Shown here: in pieces, positions 11,367 to 22,708 of the stretch
Numbering within the stretch: the first letter of the stretch is position 1
Layout of the letters: each line of letters starts with the position of its first letter
Assembly (NCBI GenBank): GCA_963281155.1
Contig: CAUJLY010000002.1
Span: forward strand, 124,001-188,000
DNA from: Rhabditophanes sp. KR3021
Lineage: Eukaryota > Nematoda > Chromadorea > Rhabditida > Alloionematidae
DNA: 64,000 bases
Direction of reading: 5' to 3'
Notes under the pieces: generated by a model
Told to the model about the DNA's origin: nothing
Databases searched by the model: none
The model's input: only the letters and a program-made list of their open reading frames with translations
Position numbers and translations under genes: made by a program

Positions 11367-14300
11367 ATTGCGATAATAAAGCTAAAAATGAATGTGAATT
11401 ACATTATAACAAATAAATATTTATAGACATAATTGAAGAGCACCTGCCGAAAATGGAAGTAATAGTAATGGATGTGCATTTATTAACTATTTACCAAAAA
11501 TAGAAGATAGAACGTCAAATAAAAGAGAAAATAAAATTACGCTCCACAAAGAAAAGAGGTACGTCAAAAAAGATGGATTGACATTTATTAATATTAGTGT
11601 GAGTATATGATTCATGGAATAAAATTGTTTCCCTCAATCAGACAATAGTTAAATAACAGGAATGGGTAAAAATGTTCAAGTTATGTGTAGTAAATGGGTA
11701 GTTAGTGAATGGGATGGTCATTGATGAGGATATATTATATTTACAAAGAGATATCAAAACTGCGGGTATAAAGTGAAGAGGATCAGCTAAGGTTAAAGCC
11801 GTTTTATCACCATTTTCATTAAAAAAGGGAATGTGGGAAAATAATTATTAATAATGTTATTATTTTGATGTGGTACTCTGGCCACGTATAGTTTTTGGTA
11901 AATAAATGATTGTGGACAGTCATAGAATTGCAATAAAATTTTAAACAAATCGAAAGTCCGTGGAAAGGTTGATGTTACAGATATAAAAATAACAACGAAA
12001 AGAAACCTAGTGAATTGATTTGAATTGCGAGGAGTGGATTTTTGATTGTTTGGCCAGGATGAGCCTGATCAAATACATTGTTAACAGACTTTTTTTAATC
12101 TTAAAGTAGGCCACAACTTTGTACTGATTGACAGTGGGCTCTTTGTGGTCAATTAATGTTCATTAGGCAAAAATGTTAATAGTTAGTTATTGTTATTAAA
12201 GTTAATATATACAACGAAATGATGTTAAAAGGCAAAATGATTGGTGTTTTAAGTTTATTTGATTAATAAAGAAGTTGTAATAATTTTGTTCATTGCTTAA
12301 TTTATTTTTTGATTTTGCTTTCGTTTATTTGCAGATTGTAATTTAACTGAATTTTATAGTTTTCTTAAATATCCTTAAAAATGCATGATCTGTCATCTTT
12401 CAAAATGGAAATGACATTGCACATGGTTTCCGTATTATTTTTGTTATTTGTCGTACTTCTATCATATTTCGTGTTTTAAAATTGCAAATATGTTTTAGTT
12501 GTAGGATGTCTCAATTTGAAACAACTACAATAGGTTTATTTTAGCAAAAACATTTTGCGTGGATTTTCTAATATGTGTTACTTTTGTACAAGTGTGTAAT
12601 AAATAGTTAATTGAGATCCATTCTAATTTTTTGATTCATTGCTATTATGTGTCTTTAAACAAGTCTGCAAAGATATCCAAAATATAATGTTTCTTAAATG
12701 ACATTCATCATGAGGATGTTTTCTAAATTATATCGCGAGACTTGCCCGATTACATTATGTAAAACAAATGATATGTTATAAATATGAATCTGGTAATACT
12801 TATACTTGATAAAGTCAGAATTAAATGCGTTTTTACGGCTATTTTGAATCTGTGATGTCTTAAGGAGTAAAATTTATGCTTTGTAGATACTATTTTTTAA
12901 ATGATAATTTGGCGTAATTTCTTTTGCCCTCTTTCCAAATAATTCTCGAAAGAGAGATTCTTTTATAACTGTAAATTACAGCTAGTAATAAAGTATATGC
13001 CATGATTTATTATTAGTAAAACTTAGAACAAAAGTTCTCAATTAAATGTGTGGAGTAGTTGTAATAAATGTGCTTAAATAAAGGGTGATTGACAATTTAT
13101 ATTAATGCCAAATTTATTTTTTAATATTTTGTGGTAGTTTGTACACATTGTTTAATACGGTTTGGCCTCTTACATTTGCTATATTATAAATTGACTTTAC
13201 TATTTGTACTCTAATTAACTTAATTGGATATACATTTATTTGATAATTCTGTTTGTAAAATATGTATTATTAAATAGATTCCCAAATATATCATCAATTC
13301 TCGCCATATTTATATTAATAAAAAATGCCCTTAGTCTTAATTAATAAAGATTGTCTAAACATAAATTAATAAAAAATGGGCTCAACTTTCAAAGCCCAAA
13401 GATTCCATCTGTTTACTTGACCATTATTATGTTTATTTGATCTATCCCCAAAACCACTCTAAAAGCACTACAAACAATATCCATTTATTTCGTATTCTGC
13501 CATCAACATACAGTCATTTAAAAATAACTTGTTTTTTAAACAGACTTTCTCAAACACAAAATATATAATGGTTGTTCATGCCTCTGGATATACTAAATAC
13601 TTCCAAAGTTTACCTTCTCTACCACAAATATAATTACATATTTACCCCAAAAAAATATAGTTTAGTAATAATTTAAATAGTTTGTAGTCCACCAACACTT
13701 TCCAATCATTTATTTTTTTTGATAAATACATATTACTTATCACATTCAAACCATTCACGACTTGGAAGATCATATTTTGAAGTCATCAGTACCTTTTATA
13801 TTAGAGTCTCTTTGCAATTCCGTGTCTTGCATAAGATTAAATACTCACCACGCACCCCTGTATTCCGTTATATAAATAATAAGCATTTAGGTGTGTCTGT
13901 ATTTATTTATATTTTTTGTATATATACCTTCGCAACGATTCTTTTTCTTATTTTGAAGGCCACAAATATTAATGTCTACACAGAGAACTTTTATAGTTTT
14001 GTGTGTTATTACTATGCCGAAATACTCGCCCTCACTGCCTTTCAATCGATCCATACTCACCACTAAATTTAAGTCTATTTTAAAATGATAAATATGACGT
14101 CTACTGATAGTGTAACGACTTTTCCATATGTAATAATTTGCAACACATTTATTAAAGTACAACACAAAACGATGTACCTGTCCAATATGTATCTTTAGAT
14201 GTGTTGTATGTACATCATCAGCACTATTCAAGACCCCCGTTCCATACTTAATTCTCATCAAATACCAATTAATTAAACGATTATAACTTTACTCCCACCA

Positions 14301-14404
14301 ACTTCTCCTTCCTACACATTCTCCAACCAAAAAATTGTTAAAACATATCTAATTTCAGATATCTTTCGTCAATATATCGAATCTAAACATTATTTTGAAA
14401 GAGT
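11367..14404. other. Intergenic spacer, about 3 kb
   Basis: Lies between the divergent spectraplakin and ABHD2 genes. Very AT-rich. The only open frames (around 13.7-14.3 kb, both strands) lack protein-like composition and splice context. Promoters of both neighbours are expected here. Confidence 0.6.
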
Positions 14405-16261
14405 ATGACTTTGGGTTATTTAACTGAATGGTGGACAGGATCAGCTATTTCTGAAATAAATTATTCTTCTACGCCATGGTTACTTGTTGTTTGTTTTACG
14501 ATTTGGTTGTTTAGGTTTTTGTCTGCCCATAGTTCCAGTTCGACGCCCCTCCTAACCATGCGTGTGGAGGGGAAATTGATGGGAGATGAGGAAGGAGTTG
14601 ATATCAAAGACATTTTAATAAATTGCCCCATTTTAAAAGAAAAGTAACTTTATTACATTTTTTAATTTTAGTTAACTTTCATTTTAGATACATCGCTCCA
14701 TTGCTTTGGGGAAAGAACGGCCACATCCAAACGGCAACATATGGTCTTTTAGGTAATTAAACATACCAATCAAAATTAAGACTTTTACAAAAATGTCAAA
14801 TGATAACTTTGTTAAGCAACACAATCAAACAATACTTTTAAAAAATGTCAATAATTAACTTTTTTGACATCATCATTAGCTTCTAAAAATGTCCCTAATA
14901 TATCTCCTACGTCATCCATTTTGGAAAAACATGTTGTGTGCTTCTTCAAATGAGAGCTCTCAGCAGTTGGTGTGGTCTAAGAGAGTTAATGATGATACTC
15001 TCAACCTTTGTGCAACTTCTTTGAGACAATAATGCCCTTCTTACCAAATAACTGATCATACTCCACTTCTTTGATGAAGTGTTCCTTTCGGCCAAACAGC
15101 ATCTCTACCTCAATACCATCGTTGAAGTTTGATTTGTGGTCCGAAATTGTATCTCCACATTAAAAAGTCTTGCCCTAGAGGTGATAGAATGTTTCTCTAA
15201 CTCAATAATTAAAAAACTAAAAACACCCTATCTTTTCCCCATAATATTTTAATTTACAAAATGGTCTTTTAGGTCACGCAGAATTGCAACGTTCCTTCGA
15301 CCAAAGAGTCTCGGTTCTATTAAATGATGGCACTACCGTCATCTACGACATCTTCGAACCCCGCGCCATCAACATAAAACAAAAGGACGTAACTTTAGCC
15401 CTGTGTCCAGGTATAGCAAATAACTCCGAGTCAAATTATATCCGCACATGCGTCCACCACGCCCAAGCATCAGGGTATCGTTGTGCCGTGCTGAATCACC
15501 TCGGATCTCTAGACAATGTCACACTTACCTCCAGTCGGATCTTTTGTTATGGGTCAACTGAAGAGACTGAAGCCATGATGAGCGATTTAGTATCTCGCTA
15601 CCCACACACTCAATTTATCAACATCGGTTTTTCGATGGGCGCTAATATAATGACCAAGTATTTGAGCGGAATGTGTCCCGAAATGGTCAAAAAGACAATA
15701 ATAGGCTTGTCTGTCGGCCAAGGATATTCAGCCTCCAAAGCTGCTCCCTACTTTCATGATTGGGAAAATGGAAGACGTGTCTACAATTACATCATCAACG
15801 AAAAGGTAAAGCAAATTTTGTGGAAACATTACGACAAATGTGTGAAGCCGCATGTTGTTTCTGGGCTGGTTGATGAGTCTAAGATTTGGGCGGCTTCGTC
15901 TTGTGCTACCTTGGATGAACACTACCATAGGAGAGTCAATTTGGCAAAAGGAGGCGGTAAAGTTGAACATTTTAGAACAGTCGAAGACTTTTATGAGTGG
16001 TGTGGATCTTTAAAAGGAATCCCTTCAATTAAAGTGCCCATGGTTTTTCTGAATGCCGAAGACGATCCTATCGTCCCAATAGATCTAATCAAACCGGTAC
16101 AGGAGATGTGTCTTGCAAACAACAAATTCGCACATGTCCTAACAAAACATGGCGGTCATCTCGGATTCTTAGAAGGACGTTCCCTTAAGCCATCTAGCAA
16201 AACGTGGCTTGACCGATTTATCGTTCAATTGAGTGACGCTGCAGTCGAAGCTCAAACCTAA
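14405..16261 (+). CDS. abhd-2: ABHD2-type alpha/beta hydrolase (monoacylglycerol lipase/esterase family)
   Basis: Exons 14405-14643, 14688-14752 and 15273-16261 give about 430 aa, close to human ABHD2 (425 aa). An N-terminal hydrophobic segment (about residues 24-37, PWLLVVCFTIWLFRF) fits a type II membrane anchor. Family motifs are PLLWGKNGHIQTATYG, CPGIANNSESNYIR and YRCAVLNHLG. The catalytic triad is visible: nucleophile Ser about 222 in GFSMG, Asp about 365-366 in NAEDDPIVP, and His about 397 in HGGHLGF. Human ABHD2 hydrolyses monoacylglycerols, including 2-arachidonoylglycerol; the same class of reaction is expected here. The second intron (14753-15272, 520 nt) is flanked by a 14-bp direct repeat; see findings. 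A TTTCAG acceptor-like site lies about 40 nt before the ATG. Confidence 0.95.
14741..15274 (+). repeat. Perfect 14-bp direct repeat bounding ABHD2 intron 2
   Basis: ATGGTCTTTTAGGT occurs at 14741-14754, spanning the exon 2 end and donor, and again at 15261-15274, spanning the acceptor and exon 3 start. The bases outside each copy differ (T versus A before, AATT versus CACG after). The donor uses the AG|GT of copy one and the acceptor the AG of copy two. Removing one copy plus everything between restores an uninterrupted reading frame (YGLLGHAEL). Confidence 0.95.
14990..15180 (-). pseudogene. Coding-like remnant inside ABHD2 intron 2
   Basis: On the strand opposite to ABHD2, about 50 codons read without a stop, up to a TGA, and have protein-like composition. 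Examples are FNDGIEVEMLFGRK, EHFIKEVEYDQLFGKKG and IIVSKKLHKG. There is no start codon or visible splice context. It does not resemble the random AT-rich frames of the surrounding introns. I do not recognise the family. It is probably a fragment carried in by the insertion that made the intron. Confidence 0.45.
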
Positions 16262-16438
16262 TAACAACTCAAAAATAGTACTCAGACGATTCATGAAAAC
16301 GGTTATTAATTTAAATGAAAACACACAATTAATTAGAACATTTTACTTAAATAAGATATCTTATATAATATTATTTGTAATAAATATTAAATTAAAAAAA
16401 TACTTTTTATTATTAAACTATTCTTTTCCTTTTTCGAT

Positions 16439-16870
16439 TCATAGAATAGCGGTAGCTAAATTTGGTTGACCAGCTGCATTACTTAGTTTCGGATGGCCAC
16501 CTTCCTTTATAGTACTTACTTTGGAGTTCTTCATTACTTTCTTCCCACCAGTATTTGAAGGAGGTGCAGAAGAGTTTGTTGAAGAGACAGGAACACTTTC
16601 GAAGCCTGTTAGCCCACTCCTACCGACACTTCCTATTCCCTTCCCAGTATCATTTCCAGAAGCCAGAATTGTTGTCTTTCTACCCAAAGTACCAACCTCC
16701 TTTCGACTGGCATCACCTTCATTCAGTCCCCTTCCTTTCTCCTCCATCTTTTTTGACTGTTCCCTGTATTTGGCCAACAAAACACTTTCAACCAAAAACA
16801 AGACAATAGCGATGATAGAAGTGATGGCTATGGCCATAACATAGAACACATTATTACATTCAGCAGTCAT
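16439..16870 (-). CDS. Small single-pass membrane protein, unknown family
   Basis: Single exon of 143 aa from ATG 16870, preceded by a TTCTACAG acceptor that could take a spliced leader. One strong transmembrane helix is near the N terminus (about residues 8-32, VFYVMAIAITSIIAIVLFLV), followed by a basic YREQSKK stretch. A long Ser/Gly/Lys-rich tail, probably disordered and cytosolic, completes it. There is no signal peptide, cysteine cluster or known catalytic motif. The 3' end converges on ABHD2, with about 180 nt between their stops. The function is unknown. Confidence 0.65.
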   Translation of the reverse strand: MTAECNNVFYVMAIAITSIIAIVLFLVESVLLAKYREQSKKMEEKGRGLNEGDASRKEVGTLGRKTTILASGNDTGKGIGSVGRSGLTGFESVPVSSTNSSAPPSNTGGKKVMKNSKVSTIKEGGHPKLSNAAGQPNLATAIL

Positions 16871-16989
16871 CTTGAGCCAACTGTAGAACAAATGCAAATG
16901 ATCTGTATCTACCACTTCAATACAACCAAACTATCCATTACCTAACATTCAAATTACCCATAAATGCTAATTTCCTCTCAATAAAAAGT

Positions 16990-18360
16990 ACCAGTCTTGA
17001 CTATTCCTTTGCAAACCATGTCTAACTCAGACATTTTCCATCCACTTGGTGGTGACAACTTCCACATCGACAACGACCATCTCAAAGTCTTCCAAAGGTA
17101 TCTTCCAGACCAAGCAACTCATCCTTTCCACCGATCTGAGGCAGATATTGCCTTGAGATGTAAAGGTCTCACCAAACGCATCAACCCAGCCATCATGTCA
17201 ATCAGTCCAATTTCGTTAAAAATGCAAATTTTTCCCTTTAATAAGTAAATAAAATTTGCTGTTAGACAATCAAAAATACAAAAAAGACTCTAGTCGTTGA
17301 TCTTGACAATGGAAAGCCATCGACTGCCTTGGCAAGTATTTATGTACTGGTGAAATGACTTCGCCTCATCCCCAACTTCTTCTGTCTTTGAGGTGGTCTT
17401 CAAGCTTGAGATCGTCAAGTGGCAATCCATGTTACAGAAGTACATTCAGACAAAATTGAATCGGTCCAACCAAACCGAACACGCACAACCTAAAAACAAC
17501 TTGCCGCCCTCTTCTAAGAAACATCTTGGTGACAAAAAAGTAGTGTTGAGGAGGAAAAGAAAGCTGGGGGGAGTTGTTTTAGTGGCAGTAGAACTAAGGC
17601 TGTTATCAAGGAGATTAATGTACCATTCTCCAACACCAAGTCTCTCATTATGGAAAAGTTGATGAAGATTGTGGAGACTCTTAGTCTTATCAAGAAAAAG
17701 AAGTGTTCCAAGTCTGAAGGAAATGGAATTGTTCAAAGGGATCAAGATGCTGAACTAGTCATAGGAAAGAAGCTTTTTGACACCCATGATATTAAACAAA
17801 TCCCGGATCAATTCATTAAAAGTAAACATTCCAAAAAGAAAAAGAGAAAGAAAAAGAAAAAAGATGTCTATGAGAAGTAGAGATGGAGCCGAAAAACTAC
17901 CAAATATCTCTGAGTACATTGCCGCCAAGAACATTGTTGGGAAGAAGGCCTATGAAATGTGTGATTGATTTCAAGAACATTTCTGATTACTTTGCTCAAC
18001 CCAAGTTGGAAAAGGATTCACTGATGAAGAGAGAAGATAATGGCAAGAAAGAAGACAGTGCCAAGAAACAATCCCATCACTCAAATGAGTCCCAATGACA
18101 AAACATACCCTCTCAAAACGTCTCCAACTCCACCATTCTCAACTCCCAATCTCCTACCAATCAACCACCCCTACAACCCTCTCCAGGTCCCATTTATTAC
18201 GGCAACCCTGCCCCAACCATCCCGCATATCATGCTGATGAAGGTACAGGATCCTCCAAAAAGTCAAAGCTATCACCACCCAAAAAGACTGCCGCCCAACA
18301 AGATCCCCATCCATTAGAGTACTCTGATAACATTTATCCCAACTACAGAAAATAAATCTA
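16990..18360 (+). pseudogene. Decayed, frame-broken protein gene of unknown family
   Basis: GC-richer than its surroundings and coding-like throughout, but the good frame changes repeatedly without usable introns. Segments are 17018-17248 (IFHPLGGDNFHIDNDHL), 17280-17370, 17390-17570, 17560-17880 (ending in a Lys-rich run near 17830-17875), 17880-18100 and a Pro/Ser/Asn-rich tail at 18100-18320. The Lys run and Pro-rich tail suggest a nuclear or RNA-associated protein, but no domain is recognisable. The alternative is a real gene with many short exons in a poor assembly. No function is assigned. Confidence 0.5.
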
Positions 18361-18646
18361 CTCCACCTACGTACCTTCCACCCTTCCCAAATTAGTAGGG
18401 TTGACGATACATTCGACTCAAAAGATGTCCTCAACCAAACAAATAGAAGGTGTAATATGAAAATGTTTATTTTGTACATTATTATTTCATTAAAAAAGAA
18501 GGACCATCTTAATTGAATATAACTTCAGTGGTGCTTTGAGGGAAAGGAGTGAGAGGGGTGATTTGTGTGTTAATAAAACTGAAAGGTTCATGTGTTAGTA
18601 GTTATATTCAAGTAAGATTGGTATACAAGATGGAGTAGATATATAA

Positions 18647-19190
18647 TTATGAAATTGAACGTGCAAAGTCACGTAGATGTTTCATGTTTTTGCCCACATT
18701 GTCTCCGAGTTCAGATAAAGCGTAAGCGAATATCTCTCCGAAAAGGGCAAAGGTGTTGATGGAGAGAGATATTATTTTGAGGGGAAGTTTGATTAGTAAT
18801 TTGGCACCTCTTTTTAATTCGTGTAAAAAAGTGGATCTGAATTTTTGGAAGAAAGTCGGCTCGCACTCTAAAGTAGACAAAGTTACTGAAATAACAAAAA
18901 GAGAGGTCTTTACCCATATAATGTTTGATTTCTGTAAAAAATAAATAGTCAACAACTCCGGCCACTCCACAGCCCACGGTTGTGCGTCCTTTAACACTCT
19001 TTGGAACTCTATCGGAAACTGTCATTAGTGAGACATGTATCACAAATAGGACGAATAAAGTTGAAAAGAATGTCTTGATGACGGTTTTGTTTGTGAGGAA
19101 ATCATAGTATTGAGAATGTCTTTTGTAGGCACCTGTCCTGTAGCTGCGAGAAATTTTGCTAACGGTTGTGCAGAATGTTTCGACGGGCAT
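18647..19190 (-). CDS. Two-helix membrane protein, unknown family
   Basis: Exons 19190-18914 and 18867-18647, joined across a 46-nt intron (GTAAAG...CTTTAG), give about 165 aa starting MPVETFCTTVSKISRSYR. One clear transmembrane segment is FFSTLFVLFVIHVSL; a glycine-rich second hydrophobic region follows (TVGCGVAGVVDYLFF). A C-terminal amphipathic or hydrophobic stretch (LIKLPLKIISLSINTFALFGEIF) is also present. No signal peptide or known motif is evident. The join phase is consistent and both halves have coding composition, so the gene is probably real. It is possibly an organelle membrane protein, but that is a guess. Confidence 0.6.
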
Positions 19191-19936
19191 GGCTTAAATG
19201 TTAAAAAGGATTATGTTTTTAAAAATGAAATGACAGAGTTGTAATAAGTTATCTGATAAAAAGACATCAGATATGTAGTCATGGCTTAAGCTTAACATAA
19301 GAAGTATTAATGATTTAACGGATTTTAAAAGACACCCAGTGCAATAGTCTAATACTTGACATAAAAAGAAGTCCTCTAAGCAATTCGCTAATAAAAGAAC
19401 GCATTTACACATATTGATAATCAATGTAGTAAAAAGAAAGTAAATAATAGATGAAATAAAACAAAAAGAAGAACAAAATATAAGCTATTTGTATTTTTAG
19501 CACCCGAGAATTGAAACACAAAAAGATGGAACTAAAGATTAAATTGCTCGATTTTTTAGTCGCCTCTACTATGTTTACTAGATAAATACAATTATAGTGT
19601 TGGTTGAGGCTTTCTTATTATAATATGTTATTCAATTTATTATAGTTTACCTTCAAATATTTGACTGTTATCAATTTGATATAAATAACTTTTACAATCT
19701 ATGAACTCCTATTAAGCAAAAAAACATTTAGTGTAATATTTTTTGTAACGAAACATACATACATGCAAAACAACAAAGAAAAAGACAATTTAGTGCAATT
19801 CATTTTTATTTTTTAAAAGGTAAAAATCATTTTTGTATACGAGTGTATAAAAAGTTATGGATAAATGAAAAATTTACTTTTTAATGGTTTATTTGGAGGA
19901 ATGGGTAGTTTAAACAAATAGTAGTCTATGAATGAC

Positions 19937-21007
19937 TTAGACTCCAACTTGGGTGAGAGATTGAAGAAGTGAGTTGATGGCAGCGACACGGGAAAGGGAT
20001 ATGTTGGCATCAGTGGCTTTTTTTTGTAAATCTTCGATGCTTCTCACTTTCAGCATTCTTTGAGACTTTACCATTTGAGTAAACTGAAAGGAGGTGTAAG
20101 GATTGTAGGTGTTGGCAAGGCTTGAGAAATCATAAACACGGCACTTTTCTTCCAACTTGCTCAACAAAACGTCAATCGAACGTACAATTTCCATCCTTCT
20201 AGCCTTAGTCCAAAATCTTCTTCTAAAGGCGACTTTTTCGTAATCAGGATCCAAGGGAGTGCAATAAAGGGAACTGTTGTTGGAAGCCATGAAACCATGA
20301 TTGCTATATCCCCTAATCAACTCCACATTAGGAAGACACTTGTAGAACAAATCCTTTCCAAACTTGACAACGCTTTTTCCCACTGGAATGAATTGGACGT
20401 CAAGACGTCTGTTTCTAATAATTTGGTGATATTCCGCATATTGAGGACGTTGGAGAATGTCATGGTAACGATCATTTGAAACGACGATTCCTCCGAAGCG
20501 ACGTGCAGTATGCAAAACATACAAATCATCGTAATTGAGGAAAGCTGGCCGGCCACGGTGAGAAGCCCTAGCAGGAGTAAATGTAATGACCTGCAAATTG
20601 GCAGATAGATTAGGTAAAATGAAAACTTACGTCATACTTCCGGAGCTCCATCAGGGCGTGCGAGTCACTAACAGAAGGGTTGTCGTTGTTGAGGTAGATT
20701 ACAGGCATAAAAATGACAACATCCATCCCTCTAACAAGAAAATATCTGGTGGCAGCTAACAAACCAGCGCAATTGACGTACCTACAAAAATAAATAAAAA
20801 TGCAAATTTGGTATCAAATTACTCTCTCTGTGGTCCGCATGATCCACGGGCAATATTGCAACCATCCAAAACCATGACTCTTGGCAAAGCCTCTGGACAA
20901 GGAGATTCAAAAAGAAACTCATTTTCCATGACACGAACCAATTTTCTCTGTACTTGAGACAAATGGAAGTCATTGGTACTAGGAGGTAAGGTACTATTAT
21001 TATCCAT
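19937..21007 (-). CDS. rde-8: Zc3h12a-like NYN endoribonuclease (RDE-8 type)
   Basis: Exons 21007-20823, 20781-20631 and 20590-19937 give 329 aa, near the 339 aa of C. elegans RDE-8. The NYN/PIN-like nuclease fold runs from about residue 40 to 160. Four acidic residues match the Regnase-1 metal site: Asp48 in VMVLDGCN, Asp133-Asp134 in LNYDDLY and Asp152 in VVSNDRYHD. There is no CCCH zinc finger, which separates it from REGE-1/Regnase and fits the RDE-8/NYN branch that cleaves mRNA in RNAi pathways. A TTTATA-type element at 21075-21080, on the strand of the gene, lies about 70 nt before the ATG. Assignment to RDE-8 rather than another worm NYN paralogue is tentative. Confidence 0.85.
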
Positions 21008-21074
21008 AATTGTTCTTCTAGACACGCTCCATTAATAAAAGAAGGTACTAAATTTAGAAAGGAGATTGGTTGCA

Positions 21075-21080
21075 TTTATA
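21075..21080 (-). promoter_or_regulatory. TATA-like element before the NYN nuclease gene
   Basis: Minus strand reads CCTTATAAATGC, about 68 nt upstream of the ATG at 21007. Position and sequence fit a TATA box. It is unproven. Confidence 0.35.
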
Positions 21081-21696
21081 AGGACTCAAAATTTGCATTT
21101 AATATAAAGTGTGATTGAGTATGTTAGTTGGATTTTAATTGAGCATAAATTGGCTGAGGGTGTGAGTCATTTTATGTCTTAACACCTGCTTCTTTTATGT
21201 CAAAAGATAATATGTTAAATAGTTAATTTGCGCCGAAAGATGCAAAAGCGGATATTCTTCAATTGGAAATTGTTTTGTAATACTTTTGATTTGATGTAAT
21301 GTTGTTAATTAGGGGATATACTTTGATATTCCAAATGATATATGCAATGCGATTGTCTTAATAATTTGATTTAGTGTTGGCAGAAATACCACTATGAATA
21401 GGCATTTGATAAAAAAGATTGCAGCTGGCTCGGTGCAATTCGTTTGAACAGTAAAATATACCTCTTTTATTAACGATACAGATGGAGACTACATCTTTTA
21501 TGTCAAAAGGACATAGCTCTGTTGAATAGAAGCAACAAATATTTTTAGTAACTGGCAAAAATCATTTTGAACATACATTTTTGTAATATTGTTATCTGGT
21601 GACGATCTTATGCAAAATTATTTTGTCATCTTCTATCTTTTTGCGACAACTTTACACTTCTAGAATATTTTGTTGGTTAATTTGTTTGGACTAACT

Positions 21697-22371
21697 ATGT
21701 TAAGAAAGGATAGGCCTTTTTGTTGTGCGAGGCAAGGACATACTTGTAATCAGTGTAAGGCTGTCAAAAGAATAGGTAGGCTTAAATTTACTTTTTTGAA
21801 TATTTTATATGTAATAGAAGAACAAAACCGTGTAAAAAGACCAATGAATGCTTTCATGATTTGGTCCAAGGAACAACGAAAAATACTGTCTCTTCAAAAT
21901 CCTGGCATTCACAATTCCGAGCTGTCTAAATTACTTGGAATCAAATGGAAATTAATGAATGAGCAAGACAAATTTCCTTACGTTATTGAGTCTAAAAAGT
22001 TAAGAGACATCCATTATGTTAAGTATCCAGATTACAAGTATTACAACCATAAGAAGGTCCAATTTTATGACCGAGACTTTAACAATAATAGTACTCCATT
22101 TATTCCACTAATGTACATTGACTCACCATCAAATGGGAATAATGTGGAGGATGATACTATCTTGGATCCTTCAATTATGGGCATTTATCTTTCACGTCAA
22201 GATATCCTTTATCTTTTGAAGAATGAACATGAATTTCATGAGTATTTTCCGGCTGTTAACAAATCTCAAAATACAAGAGTAACCAGGTCTAAAGGTGTCA
22301 AGAATGAACAAGAAGTCATCTTTGATACGGTCAGTGATGAAAATGTGTTTGAGGAATCTGATGCAAATTAA
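21697..22371 (+). CDS. Divergent SOX-family HMG-box transcription factor
   Basis: Exons 21697-21775 and 21818-22371 give 210 aa. The HMG box (about residues 31-105) has the SOX signature: [34 protein letters not shown] and PDYKYYN. It departs from classical SoxB and SoxC boxes at several helix positions. The N terminus has a compact cysteine cluster (CCARQGHTCNQC) not usual in SOX proteins. The 42-nt intron is a multiple of three and free of stops, so retained-intron mRNA would still translate. ATG 21697 is the first in frame. The C-terminal half is acidic and unrecognised. Probably a sequence-specific DNA-binding regulator; the subgroup is unclear. Confidence 0.8.
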   Translation: MLRKDRPFCCARQGHTCNQCKAVKRIGRLKFTFLNILYVIEEQNRVKRPMNAFMIWSKEQRKILSLQNPGIHNSELSKLLGIKWKLMNEQDKFPYVIESKKLRDIHYVKYPDYKYYNHKKVQFYDRDFNNNSTPFIPLMYIDSPSNGNNVEDDTILDPSIMGIYLSRQDILYLLKNEHEFHEYFPAVNKSQNTRVTRSKGVKNEQEVIFDTVSDENVFEESDAN

Positions 22372-22708
22372 CTAACTTATTGATAAATTTAAATATTAGG
22401 TCCAACTATTTATTCCCATTCATTATCTCATAAAATACTTTTTATAAAAGTACATTTAAAAAGAGACTCTTTTGTAGGGAAGAGATTAGTGTTTACATCT
22501 TTTACTCCTTGATTTTCATTTTAAAACGAGGGAACGTTGCACAGATTCGTCTGGTGCACTTAACACACATCCATCTATTACCTTATCTGTGTGTGTATAT
22601 TGAACAACTTTCATATTGCAGGGGGACTCTTATTCACTTAGTATTAGTGGCAACGATTGGTTTGCCAGATTATTTAGACGCTTTTTTGTATTTCCTAATA
22701 TTTTTTAA

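Noticed and set aside
13719..14261. Overlapping open frames on both strands, about 115-124 aa
   Set aside because: Hydrophobic, AT-driven composition and no start context; no sign of a gene.
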